From positions 1-33,602 of the forward strand of contig SLIN01000062.1 in assembly GCA_007135605.1 (NCBI GenBank): a stretch of DNA of 33,602 bases. Reading direction: 5' to 3'. Positions 23,235-30,240 of this stretch are shown here, one piece after another. Each line of letters starts with the position of its first letter. The stretch's first letter is position 1. A program made the position numbers and the translations under genes. The DNA is from Spirochaetales bacterium. GTDB lineage: Bacteria > Spirochaetota > Spirochaetia > DSM-27196 > SKKC01. The notes beneath the pieces are model-generated. The model had not been told where the DNA came from, did no database searches, and saw nothing but the letters and a program-made list of their open reading frames with translations.

Positions 23235-24361
23235 ACCGAACGACCGTAAACCGAATCATACCGATCGTAATGGCCGCGGCCGCGATAACACTCACCGCAA
23301 CTATCGTCTTGGGGATCATCGACGGTACGCTCACCGGTGGATCGCCCATAACGTCCGGCCAATCGGTCTTTGCTGCGGGCGGCTCAACGCTGCAGGTCGA
23401 CGAGGATCTCGAGGGCGGGATTCTCGTCATCGCCGATCCGGCGACGGAGATCCGCGTTCTCGATCCGGCGGACGCCTCCGAGCGGGGACGAATCGAGCTC
23501 GGACGGGAACCGGCCACGATCACTCCGACACCCGGCGGGGTTTCGGTTTTTGTGACCTTTCCGGATACCGAGGAGATAGAAGTTTACAGTACGACGGAGT
23601 TCGAACACGAGACGACGATCGCGCCGGAAGGTGGCGACGGTCGGACTCCGGAAGATCTCACCTTCTCGGAAAACGGCGATACCCTTTTCGTCACCTGGCG
23701 AGACAGCGATGCGGTGAGCGTGTTCTCGCACTCTATGCTGGGTCTCTCGTTTCGATACGAGTTCGCAACGCCGGATGCCCACGGACCGCTCTATCGCAAC
23801 CGGCGCGCAACGCGACTGTATCGCGGAAGCGGTTCAGGCATCGAAATCTATTTCGCGCAGAACGGTGAGCACATCGATACGATAACGCTCCCCGGCGAGC
23901 AGGCGGATAATGAAGCATGGGTGTTCAACGCCCGGCATACCCATCTCTGGGGTACCGACGCCTCGGGCAATCCGATCGTCGTGGATGAGGCTGCGTCCAG
24001 CGCGCGCGAAATCGACATTTCGGCCTCACCGGAGATCGCACCGGTGATTCCGGCCGACACCGAGCACGCACTTTACGTCGATGCGGCGCAGACGGGGGTA
24101 TTCGCGTTTGACGCGCGCAGCGGAAATCGACTCGCAGACGTGACGTTCTCCGAAAAGGTGCTGGATGAGCTGGGCGGACGAATCGCCCGCATCGTTGATA
24201 CGGGCGCCGGTCCGGTGTGGGCCATCGGCGTCTCGGGGAAAATCGCAGCGGTAGATCCGGCAACGCTCTCGATCGCAGATGTACACGATGCCGGAGCAAG
24301 GGAAACGGTTATGGCGGTCTCTTCGATCGTCCAACAGGACGGAAACTTCGCATGTTTCTAA
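23231..24361 (+). CDS. Membrane-anchored beta-propeller protein, unknown
   Basis: This 376-residue protein has one N-terminal hydrophobic segment (about 9-31) and an extracytoplasmic domain of repeated four-strand units. Repeats such as GILVIADPATEIRVLDP, GVSVFVTFPDTEEIEVYS, GDTLFVTWRDSDAVSVFS and HALYVDAAQTGVFAFDAR suggest a YncE-like or lactonase-like seven-bladed propeller. No catalytic residues are recognisable. It is translationally coupled to the E1-like gene (ATGA overlap) and lies 27 bp before the thiosulfate transporter gene, so it is embedded in the sulfur operon. By context it could bind a sulfur compound or a partner such as the anchored rhodanese outside the cytoplasm; this is inference only. 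No relative with a known role comes to mind. Confidence 0.65.
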   Translation: MNRTTVNRIIPIVMAAAAITLTATIVLGIIDGTLTGGSPITSGQSVFAAGGSTLQVDEDLEGGILVIADPATEIRVLDPADASERGRIELGREPATITPTPGGVSVFVTFPDTEEIEVYSTTEFEHETTIAPEGGDGRTPEDLTFSENGDTLFVTWRDSDAVSVFSHSMLGLSFRYEFATPDAHGPLYRNRRATRLYRGSGSGIEIYFAQNGEHIDTITLPGEQADNEAWVFNARHTHLWGTDASGNPIVVDEAASSAREIDISASPEIAPVIPADTEHALYVDAAQTGVFAFDARSGNRLADVTFSEKVLDELGGRIARIVDTGAGPVWAIGVSGKIAAVDPATLSIADVHDAGARETVMAVSSIVQQDGNFACF

Positions 24362-24388
24362 CGTGACGGCTGCAGAGGATATTGAATC

Positions 24389-25438
24389 ATGATAGTCGCA
24401 GGTGGCATCTCTCTCGGATTACTACTCGGATATGCGCTTCAGCGCGGTGGCTACTGTATGAACACCGCCTTCCGCAGTTTCTATCTGGAGAAGGACCGCA
24501 GTTTGGTACGCGCGTGGGCGGTCGTACTCTTGATAAACGTGATCGGCGTGGCACTGCTCACCGAGCTCGGAGTACTGCTACCGGAGGTCGCTCCATTCTT
24601 CTGGCCGGCGGCGATCGTCGGTGGGTTCGTGTTCGGGATCGGTATGGTGCTTGCCGGCGGCTGTGCCAGCGGCACCTATTACCGGTGCGGGCGCGGAATG
24701 CTCGGATCGATCGCCGCCCTCGTCGGGTTCGTCATCGGTACCGCCCTCATCGACGGCGGAGCGCTCGTCGAGATCCAGCAGCAGCTACGCGGTACCACGA
24801 TCGATGTGAGTGGGCGGGAAGCAACGCTCTTCAACCTCCTCGGGCTCGAATCAACGGCCGCGCGATGGCTTCTGATCGCAGGGATCTCGATACCGGCGAT
24901 CGTGTGGCTCTCGCGCGCCCCGAAGCAACGCTTCCTTATCGGATGGGGTTGGCGAAAGACCGGTGCTGCCGTGGGCGTCCTTGCGCTTGCGACATGGGTG
25001 ATTTCGGCAATGCAGGGACGCGATTTCGGACTGTCGTTCACGCAGCCGACGGTGGCCTTGACGCGGTTTCTCGTCACCGGCGATTCCGCCGGCATTAGCG
25101 TCGCATCGTTTATTGTCATCGGCGTGCCAATCGGAGCGTTTCTGGCCGCGAAGGCTGCCGGAGAGGCGATTCTTCGCATGCCGGACCCGGGCCGTTTTGT
25201 TCGCCAATTCGGCGGCGGAGCAACAATGGGCCTCGGCGCCTCGATCGCCGGTGGCTGCAATATCGGACACAGCATTACCGGGGTATCTACGCTCGGCATC
25301 ACGGCGATCACCAGCACAGCGTTCATTATGCTCGGGTGCTGGGTAATGACAGGAATCGTGTATCGATCTGAACGCCGAAAGATGGAAGCCGAAATCGCCG
25401 CCATGCGGTCCGCGGTTCCACAAGGAGAAACGTCATGA
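24389..25438 (+). CDS. YeeE/YedE-family thiosulfate (sulfur) transporter, TsuA-like
   Basis: This 349-residue integral membrane protein has about ten membrane segments and the two-fold internal repeat of the YeeE/YedE family. The conserved cysteines that relay thiosulfate through the structurally known Spirochaeta thermophila YeeE are present at matching places: Cys23 in RGGYCMNTAFR, Cys92 in AGGCASGTYYRCGRG and Cys290 in AGGCNIGHS. An extra Cys100 accompanies the second motif. Predicted function is uptake of thiosulfate (or a related sulfane-sulfur anion) into the cytoplasm. AGAGGA precedes ATG 24389. The neighbours are a propeller protein before it and an anchored rhodanese and a TusA-like carrier after it, all consistent with sulfur import and relay. 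Confidence 0.9.
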   Translation: MIVAGGISLGLLLGYALQRGGYCMNTAFRSFYLEKDRSLVRAWAVVLLINVIGVALLTELGVLLPEVAPFFWPAAIVGGFVFGIGMVLAGGCASGTYYRCGRGMLGSIAALVGFVIGTALIDGGALVEIQQQLRGTTIDVSGREATLFNLLGLESTAARWLLIAGISIPAIVWLSRAPKQRFLIGWGWRKTGAAVGVLALATWVISAMQGRDFGLSFTQPTVALTRFLVTGDSAGISVASFIVIGVPIGAFLAAKAAGEAILRMPDPGRFVRQFGGGATMGLGASIAGGCNIGHSITGVSTLGITAITSTAFIMLGCWVMTGIVYRSERRKMEAEIAAMRSAVPQGETS

Positions 25439-25506
25439 GACGGGGACGACAACACGGACCGGCGTGCGGGGCGTGTCCGCACAGGAGACGCTCATCGATG
25501 CGGTGA
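25435..25506 (+). CDS. Possible 23-residue Cys-rich peptide
   Basis: A short frame starts at ATG 25435, overlapping the transporter stop (ATGA), with a good AGGAG seven bases upstream. It ends at TGA 25504-25506. The peptide is basic and has a central ACGACPH motif with a CxxC pair. The Shine-Dalgarno and coupling argue for translation; the lack of any known relative argues for caution. It could be a leader or coupling peptide for the rhodanese, whose start follows 54 bp later, or only a remnant of a longer gene. Confidence 0.3.
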   Translation: MRRGRQHGPACGACPHRRRSSMR

Positions 25507-25560
25507 TATTACGAGCGCGGCATGTCGAACAATCATATGCAACACAGCATGGAGGAAGGA

Positions 25561-26487
25561 ATGGCAAGATTCAAAAGGAATCCGACAGTGATCGCCGCGG
25601 CGATCGTTCTTGTAGTGGGCGTCGCCGGAGTCGGAGTGGCATACGCGGCAGGCGCATTCGAGCAGCAAATCGTTCGGACCGCGCCGGAGGATATCCTGGT
25701 GAGCCCGGAATGGGTCCGGGACAACGCCGGCGACATCACAATTCTCGATGTCGGCAGAGATGCCGACGCATTCGCGGAGGGACACGTTCCGGGCGCCGCA
25801 TACGTCGATCGAGTCGTCGTGTGGGACCGGGTAAACGATATCGATGGGATGCTCCCCGAACCGGAAGTAGTCGCAGCCGACCTCGCGGAATCGGGCGTAT
25901 CCAACGATCGCCCGGTGGTCGTCTACGACGGCGGCAATGGTCTTTGGGCAAGCCGCTTTTTCTGGGCGCTCGAATATCTCGGACACGAACAAGTGCATGT
26001 ACTGGACGGCGGAATAACGGCCTGGAACGAGTCGGGATTCAGTCCAACCAATGAGATCGATGTGCCGGATCGTGGCAACTTCGTAGCAGACGTACGCCCG
26101 CAGCTGATTGCCGACAAGGAGTTCATTCTCGAACAACACGGCAATGAGCATTTCGCAGTTCTCGATGCACGCTCGGAAGCGGAGTACAGCGGGGAAGATG
26201 TCCGGGCCGCCCGCGGCGGTCATATCCCCGGTTCGGTGAACATCGACTGGGTGAATAACCTCAGCGAGTCGAACCGCTTTCGCCCATTCGAGGAACTCGC
26301 AGAACTCTATGGTGATGTACTCGAAGGTCATGACGGTCCGGCCGTAACGCTTTGCCAGACCGGTGTGCGCGGCGCCCACACCTATGTCGTGCTTCGCGTA
26401 CTCGGCGAAGAAGACGTACGCGTCTACGACGGCTCCTGGGCCGAATGGGGTAACGACGAAGATGCACCCGTCAGCGGAGGGGCATGA
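25561..26487 (+). CDS. Exported/anchored two-domain rhodanese sulfurtransferase
   Basis: This 308-residue thiosulfate or mercaptopyruvate sulfurtransferase has two rhodanese domains. The N-terminal hydrophobic segment (about 8-30, ending AYAAGAFE) is a signal peptide or anchor, so the enzyme probably acts outside the inner membrane. The N-terminal domain (about 45-160) is inactive, with Asp in place of Cys (VVYDGGNG). The C-terminal domain (about 185-300) has the active loop CQTGVRG with Cys265, a loop of the thiosulfate-sulfurtransferase type. It can form a persulfide from thiosulfate. AGGAAGGA precedes ATG 25561; longer starts at 25522 and 25549 are less well supported. It lies between the thiosulfate transporter and the TusA-like carrier. 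An exported location would be odd for feeding a cytoplasmic carrier directly, so the anchor topology matters. Confidence 0.88.
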   Translation: MARFKRNPTVIAAAIVLVVGVAGVGVAYAAGAFEQQIVRTAPEDILVSPEWVRDNAGDITILDVGRDADAFAEGHVPGAAYVDRVVVWDRVNDIDGMLPEPEVVAADLAESGVSNDRPVVVYDGGNGLWASRFFWALEYLGHEQVHVLDGGITAWNESGFSPTNEIDVPDRGNFVADVRPQLIADKEFILEQHGNEHFAVLDARSEAEYSGEDVRAARGGHIPGSVNIDWVNNLSESNRFRPFEELAELYGDVLEGHDGPAVTLCQTGVRGAHTYVVLRVLGEEDVRVYDGSWAEWGNDEDAPVSGGA

Positions 26488-26493
26488 TGACAA

Positions 26494-26523
26494 CAGCCTT
26501 CGGCGCGAATGCGCCGGAGGCTG
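26494..26523 (+). other. Stable intercistronic hairpin in the sulfur operon
   Basis: Thirteen-base arms (26494-26506 and 26511-26523, beginning CAGCC and ending GGCTG) pair at every position with one G-U wobble around a GAAT loop. The structure starts 7 bp after the rhodanese stop and ends 32 bp before the TusA-like start. No T-run follows. It could stabilise the upstream message, act as a partial attenuator, or mark an RNA processing site. An ATG at 26484 that would extend the tusA frame through it is rejected because GGGGAGG supports ATG 26556. Confidence 0.6.
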
Positions 26524-26555
26524 TAAACAATAGAGAAAATTGGGGAGGAATACGT

Positions 26556-26804
26556 ATGAGTGACCAGAAAGAGCAGAAAGCAGACAGGACGGTAGATCTT
26601 CTGAGCGAAGTGTGCCCGTACACATTTGTTAAGAGCAAGCTCGAGCTCGAACAGATGGAGACCGGGCAGATCCTGCAGATACATCTCGGAAACAGCGAAT
26701 CCGCGTCAAACGTTCCGCGGTCGGTCGATCTCGAAGGGCACGAGGTTCTGAGTGTCGATCAAACGGAGCCGAGTCACTGGGTGGTAACGGTTCGCCGCGC
26801 ATAA
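26556..26804 (+). CDS. TusA-like sulfur carrier protein
   Basis: This 82-residue cytoplasmic protein is of the TusA/SirA/YedF family. The conserved sulfur-binding motif is EVCPYTFVKSK with Cys20, followed by the helix LELEQMETGQ and a strand pair (QILQIHLGN and HWVVTVRR). TusA proteins accept sulfane sulfur as a Cys persulfide from rhodaneses or cysteine desulfurases and pass it to partner proteins. The Tyr-Thr after CP replaces the usual Gly-Pro or Tyr-Pro of well-known members, as in other carriers found near YeeE transporters. GGGGAGG lies seven bases before ATG 26556. It lies between the rhodanese and the ThiS/MoaD-like carrier, so relay of sulfur to the adenylated carrier is a reasonable inference. 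Confidence 0.85.
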   Translation: MSDQKEQKADRTVDLLSEVCPYTFVKSKLELEQMETGQILQIHLGNSESASNVPRSVDLEGHEVLSVDQTEPSHWVVTVRRA

Positions 26805-26835
26805 TCACACTATCTGCAACGGAGGAAAGAACGGT

Positions 26836-27057
26836 ATGAATCTCAAGATAAACGGTACAGACACGACAATCGATGCTCCGAGCTTGACGGTCGTTGAGCT
26901 GTTGAAACAGCAGAACGTCGATATGCCGGACATGGTTTCCGTACAGCTGAACGGCGAAATACTCGAGCGCGATGCCTTCGAGAATACAACGGTAAAGGAT
27001 TCCGACGAGGTGGAGTTTCTCTACTTCATGGGGGGTGGTGCGATAGATGCAGGGTGA
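26836..27057 (+). CDS. ThiS/MoaD-like sulfur carrier with masked Gly-Gly (HcyS-like)
   Basis: This 73-residue ubiquitin-fold protein resembles ThiS and MoaD: MNLKINGTD, a TVVELLKQQNV helix, a VSVQLNGEIL strand and the terminal DEVEFLYFMGGG. In ThiS the chain ends at the glycines. Here five more residues, AIDAG, follow Gly66-Gly67-Gly68, so the carrier must be cut before it can be adenylated. Wolinella HcyS has the same logic with one extra Ala, removed by a JAMM protease (HcyD), and a JAMM gene lies two genes downstream here. After thiocarboxylation the carrier would give its sulfur to an O-acyl-homoserine. GGAGGA precedes ATG 26836. Its last 11 bases overlap the start of metY, so the tail is encoded within the overlap region. 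Confidence 0.85.
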   Translation: MNLKINGTDTTIDAPSLTVVELLKQQNVDMPDMVSVQLNGEILERDAFENTTVKDSDEVEFLYFMGGGAIDAG

Positions 27058-28327
27058 TGGACATGAGTGTCGCGGCTTCAACACGCGTGCGGCACACATT
27101 CTGGGCAGCGACAAAACGCCGTACGGGGCTACGAATGCGCCACTCTACCTTTCCAGCGGTTTCTCGGCGGAGAGCGCCGATGAGCTTGCCGAACGATTCG
27201 CCGGAAGGCGCCCCGGTTACATCTATTCTCGCATCTCTAATCCAGGCGTGAGCACGTTCGAACAGCAGTTCGCTTCGCTCGAAGAGGGCCGTGGTGCGAT
27301 CGCATGCTCCTCCGGTATGGCCGCGATATCCGCGGTGATTCTGACACTCTGTCGCACCGGAGATCGAGTCGTCGCCGGCAGCAGCCTGTTCGGTGGTACA
27401 CTTATGCTCTTCGACTTCCTGCTCCAGCGAATGGGGGTGGATGTCGAGTACATCGATCCGAGTGAAACGCAGAACTTCGCCCGGGCGGCCGACGGTGCAG
27501 CGCTCTGTTTCGTGGAATCGATCGGCAACCCGAAACTCGATGTCGTAGACGTAGGAGCGCTCGCCGAGATCTGCTCAACCGCCGGTACACCGCTGGTCGT
27601 CGACAGCACGCTTGCAACCCCCTATGCTGCACCGGGCCGGCGGTTGGGAGCTCACCTAACGGTACACTCAACAACGAAGTTCGCCGCCGGGACCGGGAAC
27701 TCCGTTGGAGGGCTTGTCGTCGATACCGGACTCTTCGACTGGAAGAAGTGTCGCGACCCGGAGGTATCTGAGTCAGCCGGCCGTTTCGGCAGCGAACTCG
27801 GCTTTCTCGCGCTGGCGCGCCGGCAAGTAACCCGCAATACCGGGAACGGAATGGCGCCGTTCGATGCGTTCCTGCAATGCACGGGCCTCCAGACACTCGG
27901 GCTGCGAATGGAACGCCACTGCGCCAACGCACAAGCGCTCGCCCGATTCCTCGAACGTCACGAGCTCGTGGAATCGGTGAATTATCCGGGCCTGCAATCG
28001 AGCCCTTGGCACGACATAGCAACCAAACAGTTCGGCGAGGCGTGCGGCGCACTGCTCACGCTGAGACTCGGGAGTAGCACGCGAGCGCTCCGTTTCATCG
28101 ACGCGCTCGATTTGGCAATAAACACTGCAAACCTCGGCGATGTACGCACCATGGTCATTCATCCGGCGTCGACGATCTATCGCGACCTGTCCGAGCAATC
28201 GCGCCGGTCGGCCGGGGTCACCGATGATCTCGTGCGTGTCTCGGTCGGAATCGAACACATCGACGACCTTATTCACGACTTCGATTGCGCATTGAAGAAC
28301 GGAGAAACGGATGATACGACTACCTAA
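27047..28327 (+). CDS. metY: MetY-like PLP enzyme (O-acetylhomoserine sulfhydrylase family)
   Basis: This 426-residue Cys/Met-metabolism PLP enzyme has the Schiff-base Lys in HSTTKFAAGTGN (Lys211), the Asp that binds the pyridine nitrogen in VVDSTLATP (Asp186), and the phosphate or substrate loop YSRISNP (60-66) with SSGMAAI. It ends with RVSVGIEHIDDLIHDF, typical of the family. The expected reaction is replacement of the acyl group of O-acetyl- or O-succinylhomoserine by sulfur, here from the carrier thiocarboxylate, giving a carrier-homocysteine adduct. A cysteine-forming or cystathionine-forming activity cannot be excluded from sequence. ATG 27047 overlaps the carrier gene by 11 bp, with a G-rich ribosome site in that gene. 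The JAMM gene overlaps its 3' end by 17 bp. Confidence 0.88.
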   Translation: MQGDGHECRGFNTRAAHILGSDKTPYGATNAPLYLSSGFSAESADELAERFAGRRPGYIYSRISNPGVSTFEQQFASLEEGRGAIACSSGMAAISAVILTLCRTGDRVVAGSSLFGGTLMLFDFLLQRMGVDVEYIDPSETQNFARAADGAALCFVESIGNPKLDVVDVGALAEICSTAGTPLVVDSTLATPYAAPGRRLGAHLTVHSTTKFAAGTGNSVGGLVVDTGLFDWKKCRDPEVSESAGRFGSELGFLALARRQVTRNTGNGMAPFDAFLQCTGLQTLGLRMERHCANAQALARFLERHELVESVNYPGLQSSPWHDIATKQFGEACGALLTLRLGSSTRALRFIDALDLAINTANLGDVRTMVIHPASTIYRDLSEQSRRSAGVTDDLVRVSVGIEHIDDLIHDFDCALKNGETDDTTT

Positions 28328-28706
28328 AGGAATAGTGGACGAGATCGCGGCGCAGGCAAACGCGGAAGCGCCGAATGAAGCGTGTGGATACCTCGCCGGG
28401 ACTGACGGCACTGTTCGGCAACGCTATCCGATGACGAACGTAGATGCCAGCCCGGATCACTTCGCCCTCGACCCGAAAGAGCAATTTGCGGTGCTCAAGC
28501 GAGCGCGCGAAGCCGGGCTCACGCTGCTTGCCGTCTATCACAGCCACCCGGAGACGCCGGCTCGAATGTCGGATGAAGATATCCGACTCGCGAACGACCC
28601 AAATACCATCTACCTGATTCACTCGCTACTCGACGGCGGGACGAAAGGTTTCACCGTTGATCGTGACAAAACTGTCATGGAGGTCCCCGTCGAGGTGTTC
28701 GAGTAG
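28311..28706 (+). CDS. JAMM/MPN+ zinc metalloprotease (HcyD/Mec+-like)
   Basis: This 131-residue bacterial JAMM protease has all its metal and catalytic residues: Glu23 in NEACGYLAG, His77 and His79 in YHSHPETP, then Ser87 and Asp90 in MSDED, which fits the HxH-x7-Sx2D motif. Close functional relatives are Mec+ of mycobacteria, which frees cysteine from CysO, and HcyD of Wolinella, which trims HcyS and frees homocysteine. The same double role is predicted here: removing the five-residue tail of the carrier, then hydrolysing the carrier-homocysteine bond. GGAG precedes ATG 28311, which lies inside the end of metY, so the two are translationally coupled. It is the last gene of the operon and converges on lpdA. 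Confidence 0.9.
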   Translation: MIRLPKGIVDEIAAQANAEAPNEACGYLAGTDGTVRQRYPMTNVDASPDHFALDPKEQFAVLKRAREAGLTLLAVYHSHPETPARMSDEDIRLANDPNTIYLIHSLLDGGTKGFTVDRDKTVMEVPVEVFE

Positions 28707-28756
28707 CATACTATTCACGGTCGATCAGCCGGTCGATCCGTCGTCGACGGTAACGA

Positions 28757-30169
28757 CTATACGCTGTTCAACGGCATTCCGCTTGCCGCAAGCGCAGCCT
28801 CCCGCACCGCTTCCGGTAACGTCGGATGGGCGTGAACAGTTCTTGCCATGTCTTCGCTGGAGCCGCGGAACGTCATGACGGTCACAGCCTCGGCGATCAG
28901 ATCACTTGCCCACGGGCCGATAATGTGGCAGCCGAGCAGACGGTCGGTGTGCTTGTCGGCAAGCACCTTCACAAAACCGGCGGTTTCGTCCATTGCCAGT
29001 GCGCGTCCGTTCGCCGCAAAACTGAACTGTCCCTTTGTGTACTCGGTCCCGGCCTCGGTAAGCTGCTCCTCGGTCCGCCCGACCGACGCTACCTCCGGCC
29101 ATGTGTAGACAACGTTCGGGACCGTCTCGTAGTCTACGTGTCCGGCCTTGCCGGCAATACACTCGGCACACGCGACTCCGTCGTCCTCGGCCTTATGCGC
29201 GAGCATCGGCCCGTGAATGAGATCTCCGATCGCGTAAACACCTTCGACGCTGGTGCGATAGCGCTCGTCGACTACTACTCTCCCCTTCTCCAATGTGACA
29301 CCCGCATCTTCAAGCCCCAACCCCTCGGCATGCGGTTTACGCCCGACGGCAACCAGCACGCGATCGGATTCGAGCGTTTCCGATTTCCCCTTCGAGCTCT
29401 CGAGCGACAGCTTCACTCCCTTCTTCTTGACCTCGGCATCCTTAACCGTGGTGCCGAGGCGTATAGCTATGCCCTGCTTCTTCAACTCCCGCCCGAGTTG
29501 TTTCGACAAGGCGAGGTCCCACCCCGGTATCAGATTCGGCGTGAGCTCGACGACGGTCACATCACTGCCGAGCCGACTCCAGACACTGGCCATCTCGAGA
29601 CCGATCGCTCCGCCTCCGACGACGATCATCTTCCTCGGCACCTCGTCCATCGAGAGCGCTTCGGTGGAGCTCAGTACACGGTCGCCGTCAAACGGTAGAA
29701 ATGGAAGCTCGATCGATTCACTGCCTGACGCAAGGATCACATGCTTGGCAGAGAGTACCGTTTCGCCGCCGTCCTCCCCGGTTACGATAACCGAAGGGCC
29801 CGACTCCAATCGCCCGCTCCCGGTGAACACACGCACCTTGTTCTTCTTCATGAGCGACGCCACACCGCCTGTCAGACGGCCGACGACCTCGTCCTTTCGG
29901 TTCATCATCGCTTGCAGATCGAGTTTCACGCCGGAGAGCTCGATTCCGTGCTGCTTCAGACCGTTTCGTGCCTTCGCGTACTGTTCGCTCGAATCGAGCA
30001 GCGCCTTCGACGGAATGCAGCCAATATTCAGGCAGGTTCCGCCGAGCGTCTTCCGCTTCTCAACAACTGCTGTGGTGAGGCCGAGCTGAGACGCCCGAAT
30101 CGCCGCTACATACCCCCCCGGTCCGCTACCGATTACCACCACATCGAACTCGTTGTCCTTCGTTCCCAT
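28757..30169 (-). CDS. lpdA: Dihydrolipoyl dehydrogenase (E3)
   Basis: This 470-residue flavoprotein reoxidises the dihydrolipoyl groups of the 2-oxoglutarate dehydrogenase E2 and reduces NAD. The FAD motif is VIGSGPGGY (12-20), the redox pair is in GGTCLNIGCIPSK (Cys46, Cys51), the NAD motif is VVGGGAIGLEMAS, and YAIGDL closes the FAD site. The dimer-interface catalytic pair is intact in HAHPTLPE (His448, Glu453), unlike in the flavoprotein at 19071. ATG 30169 fits the family N-terminus; upstream starts at 30209 (ATG) and 30244 (TTG) would add residues with no match. It is the last gene of the sucA-sucB-lpdA operon. No convincing terminator separates it from the convergent sulfur operon 50 bp away. 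Confidence 0.95.
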   Translation of the reverse strand: MGTKDNEFDVVVIGSGPGGYVAAIRASQLGLTTAVVEKRKTLGGTCLNIGCIPSKALLDSSEQYAKARNGLKQHGIELSGVKLDLQAMMNRKDEVVGRLTGGVASLMKKNKVRVFTGSGRLESGPSVIVTGEDGGETVLSAKHVILASGSESIELPFLPFDGDRVLSSTEALSMDEVPRKMIVVGGGAIGLEMASVWSRLGSDVTVVELTPNLIPGWDLALSKQLGRELKKQGIAIRLGTTVKDAEVKKKGVKLSLESSKGKSETLESDRVLVAVGRKPHAEGLGLEDAGVTLEKGRVVVDERYRTSVEGVYAIGDLIHGPMLAHKAEDDGVACAECIAGKAGHVDYETVPNVVYTWPEVASVGRTEEQLTEAGTEYTKGQFSFAANGRALAMDETAGFVKVLADKHTDRLLGCHIIGPWASDLIAEAVTVMTFRGSSEDMARTVHAHPTLPEAVREAALAASGMPLNSV

Positions 30170-30240
30170 ACTACCTATCCGCCCCTCCGGAGTATCCGGT
30201 CTGGCAGTCATTCCCGCCCATTCACCGGCCGAATCATCGA

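Noticed and set aside
22380-28706. Thiamine or molybdopterin biosynthesis operon
   Set aside because: The E1-like and ThiS/MoaD-like proteins could belong to those pathways, but no thiG, thiH, moaA, moaE or related genes are present, while MetY and JAMM are.
28707-28756. Terminator between the JAMM and lpdA genes
   Set aside because: CCGTCG/CGACGG at 28738-28750 would need a one-base loop, and GGTCGATC is only a direct repeat, so no workable hairpin plus T-run is present.
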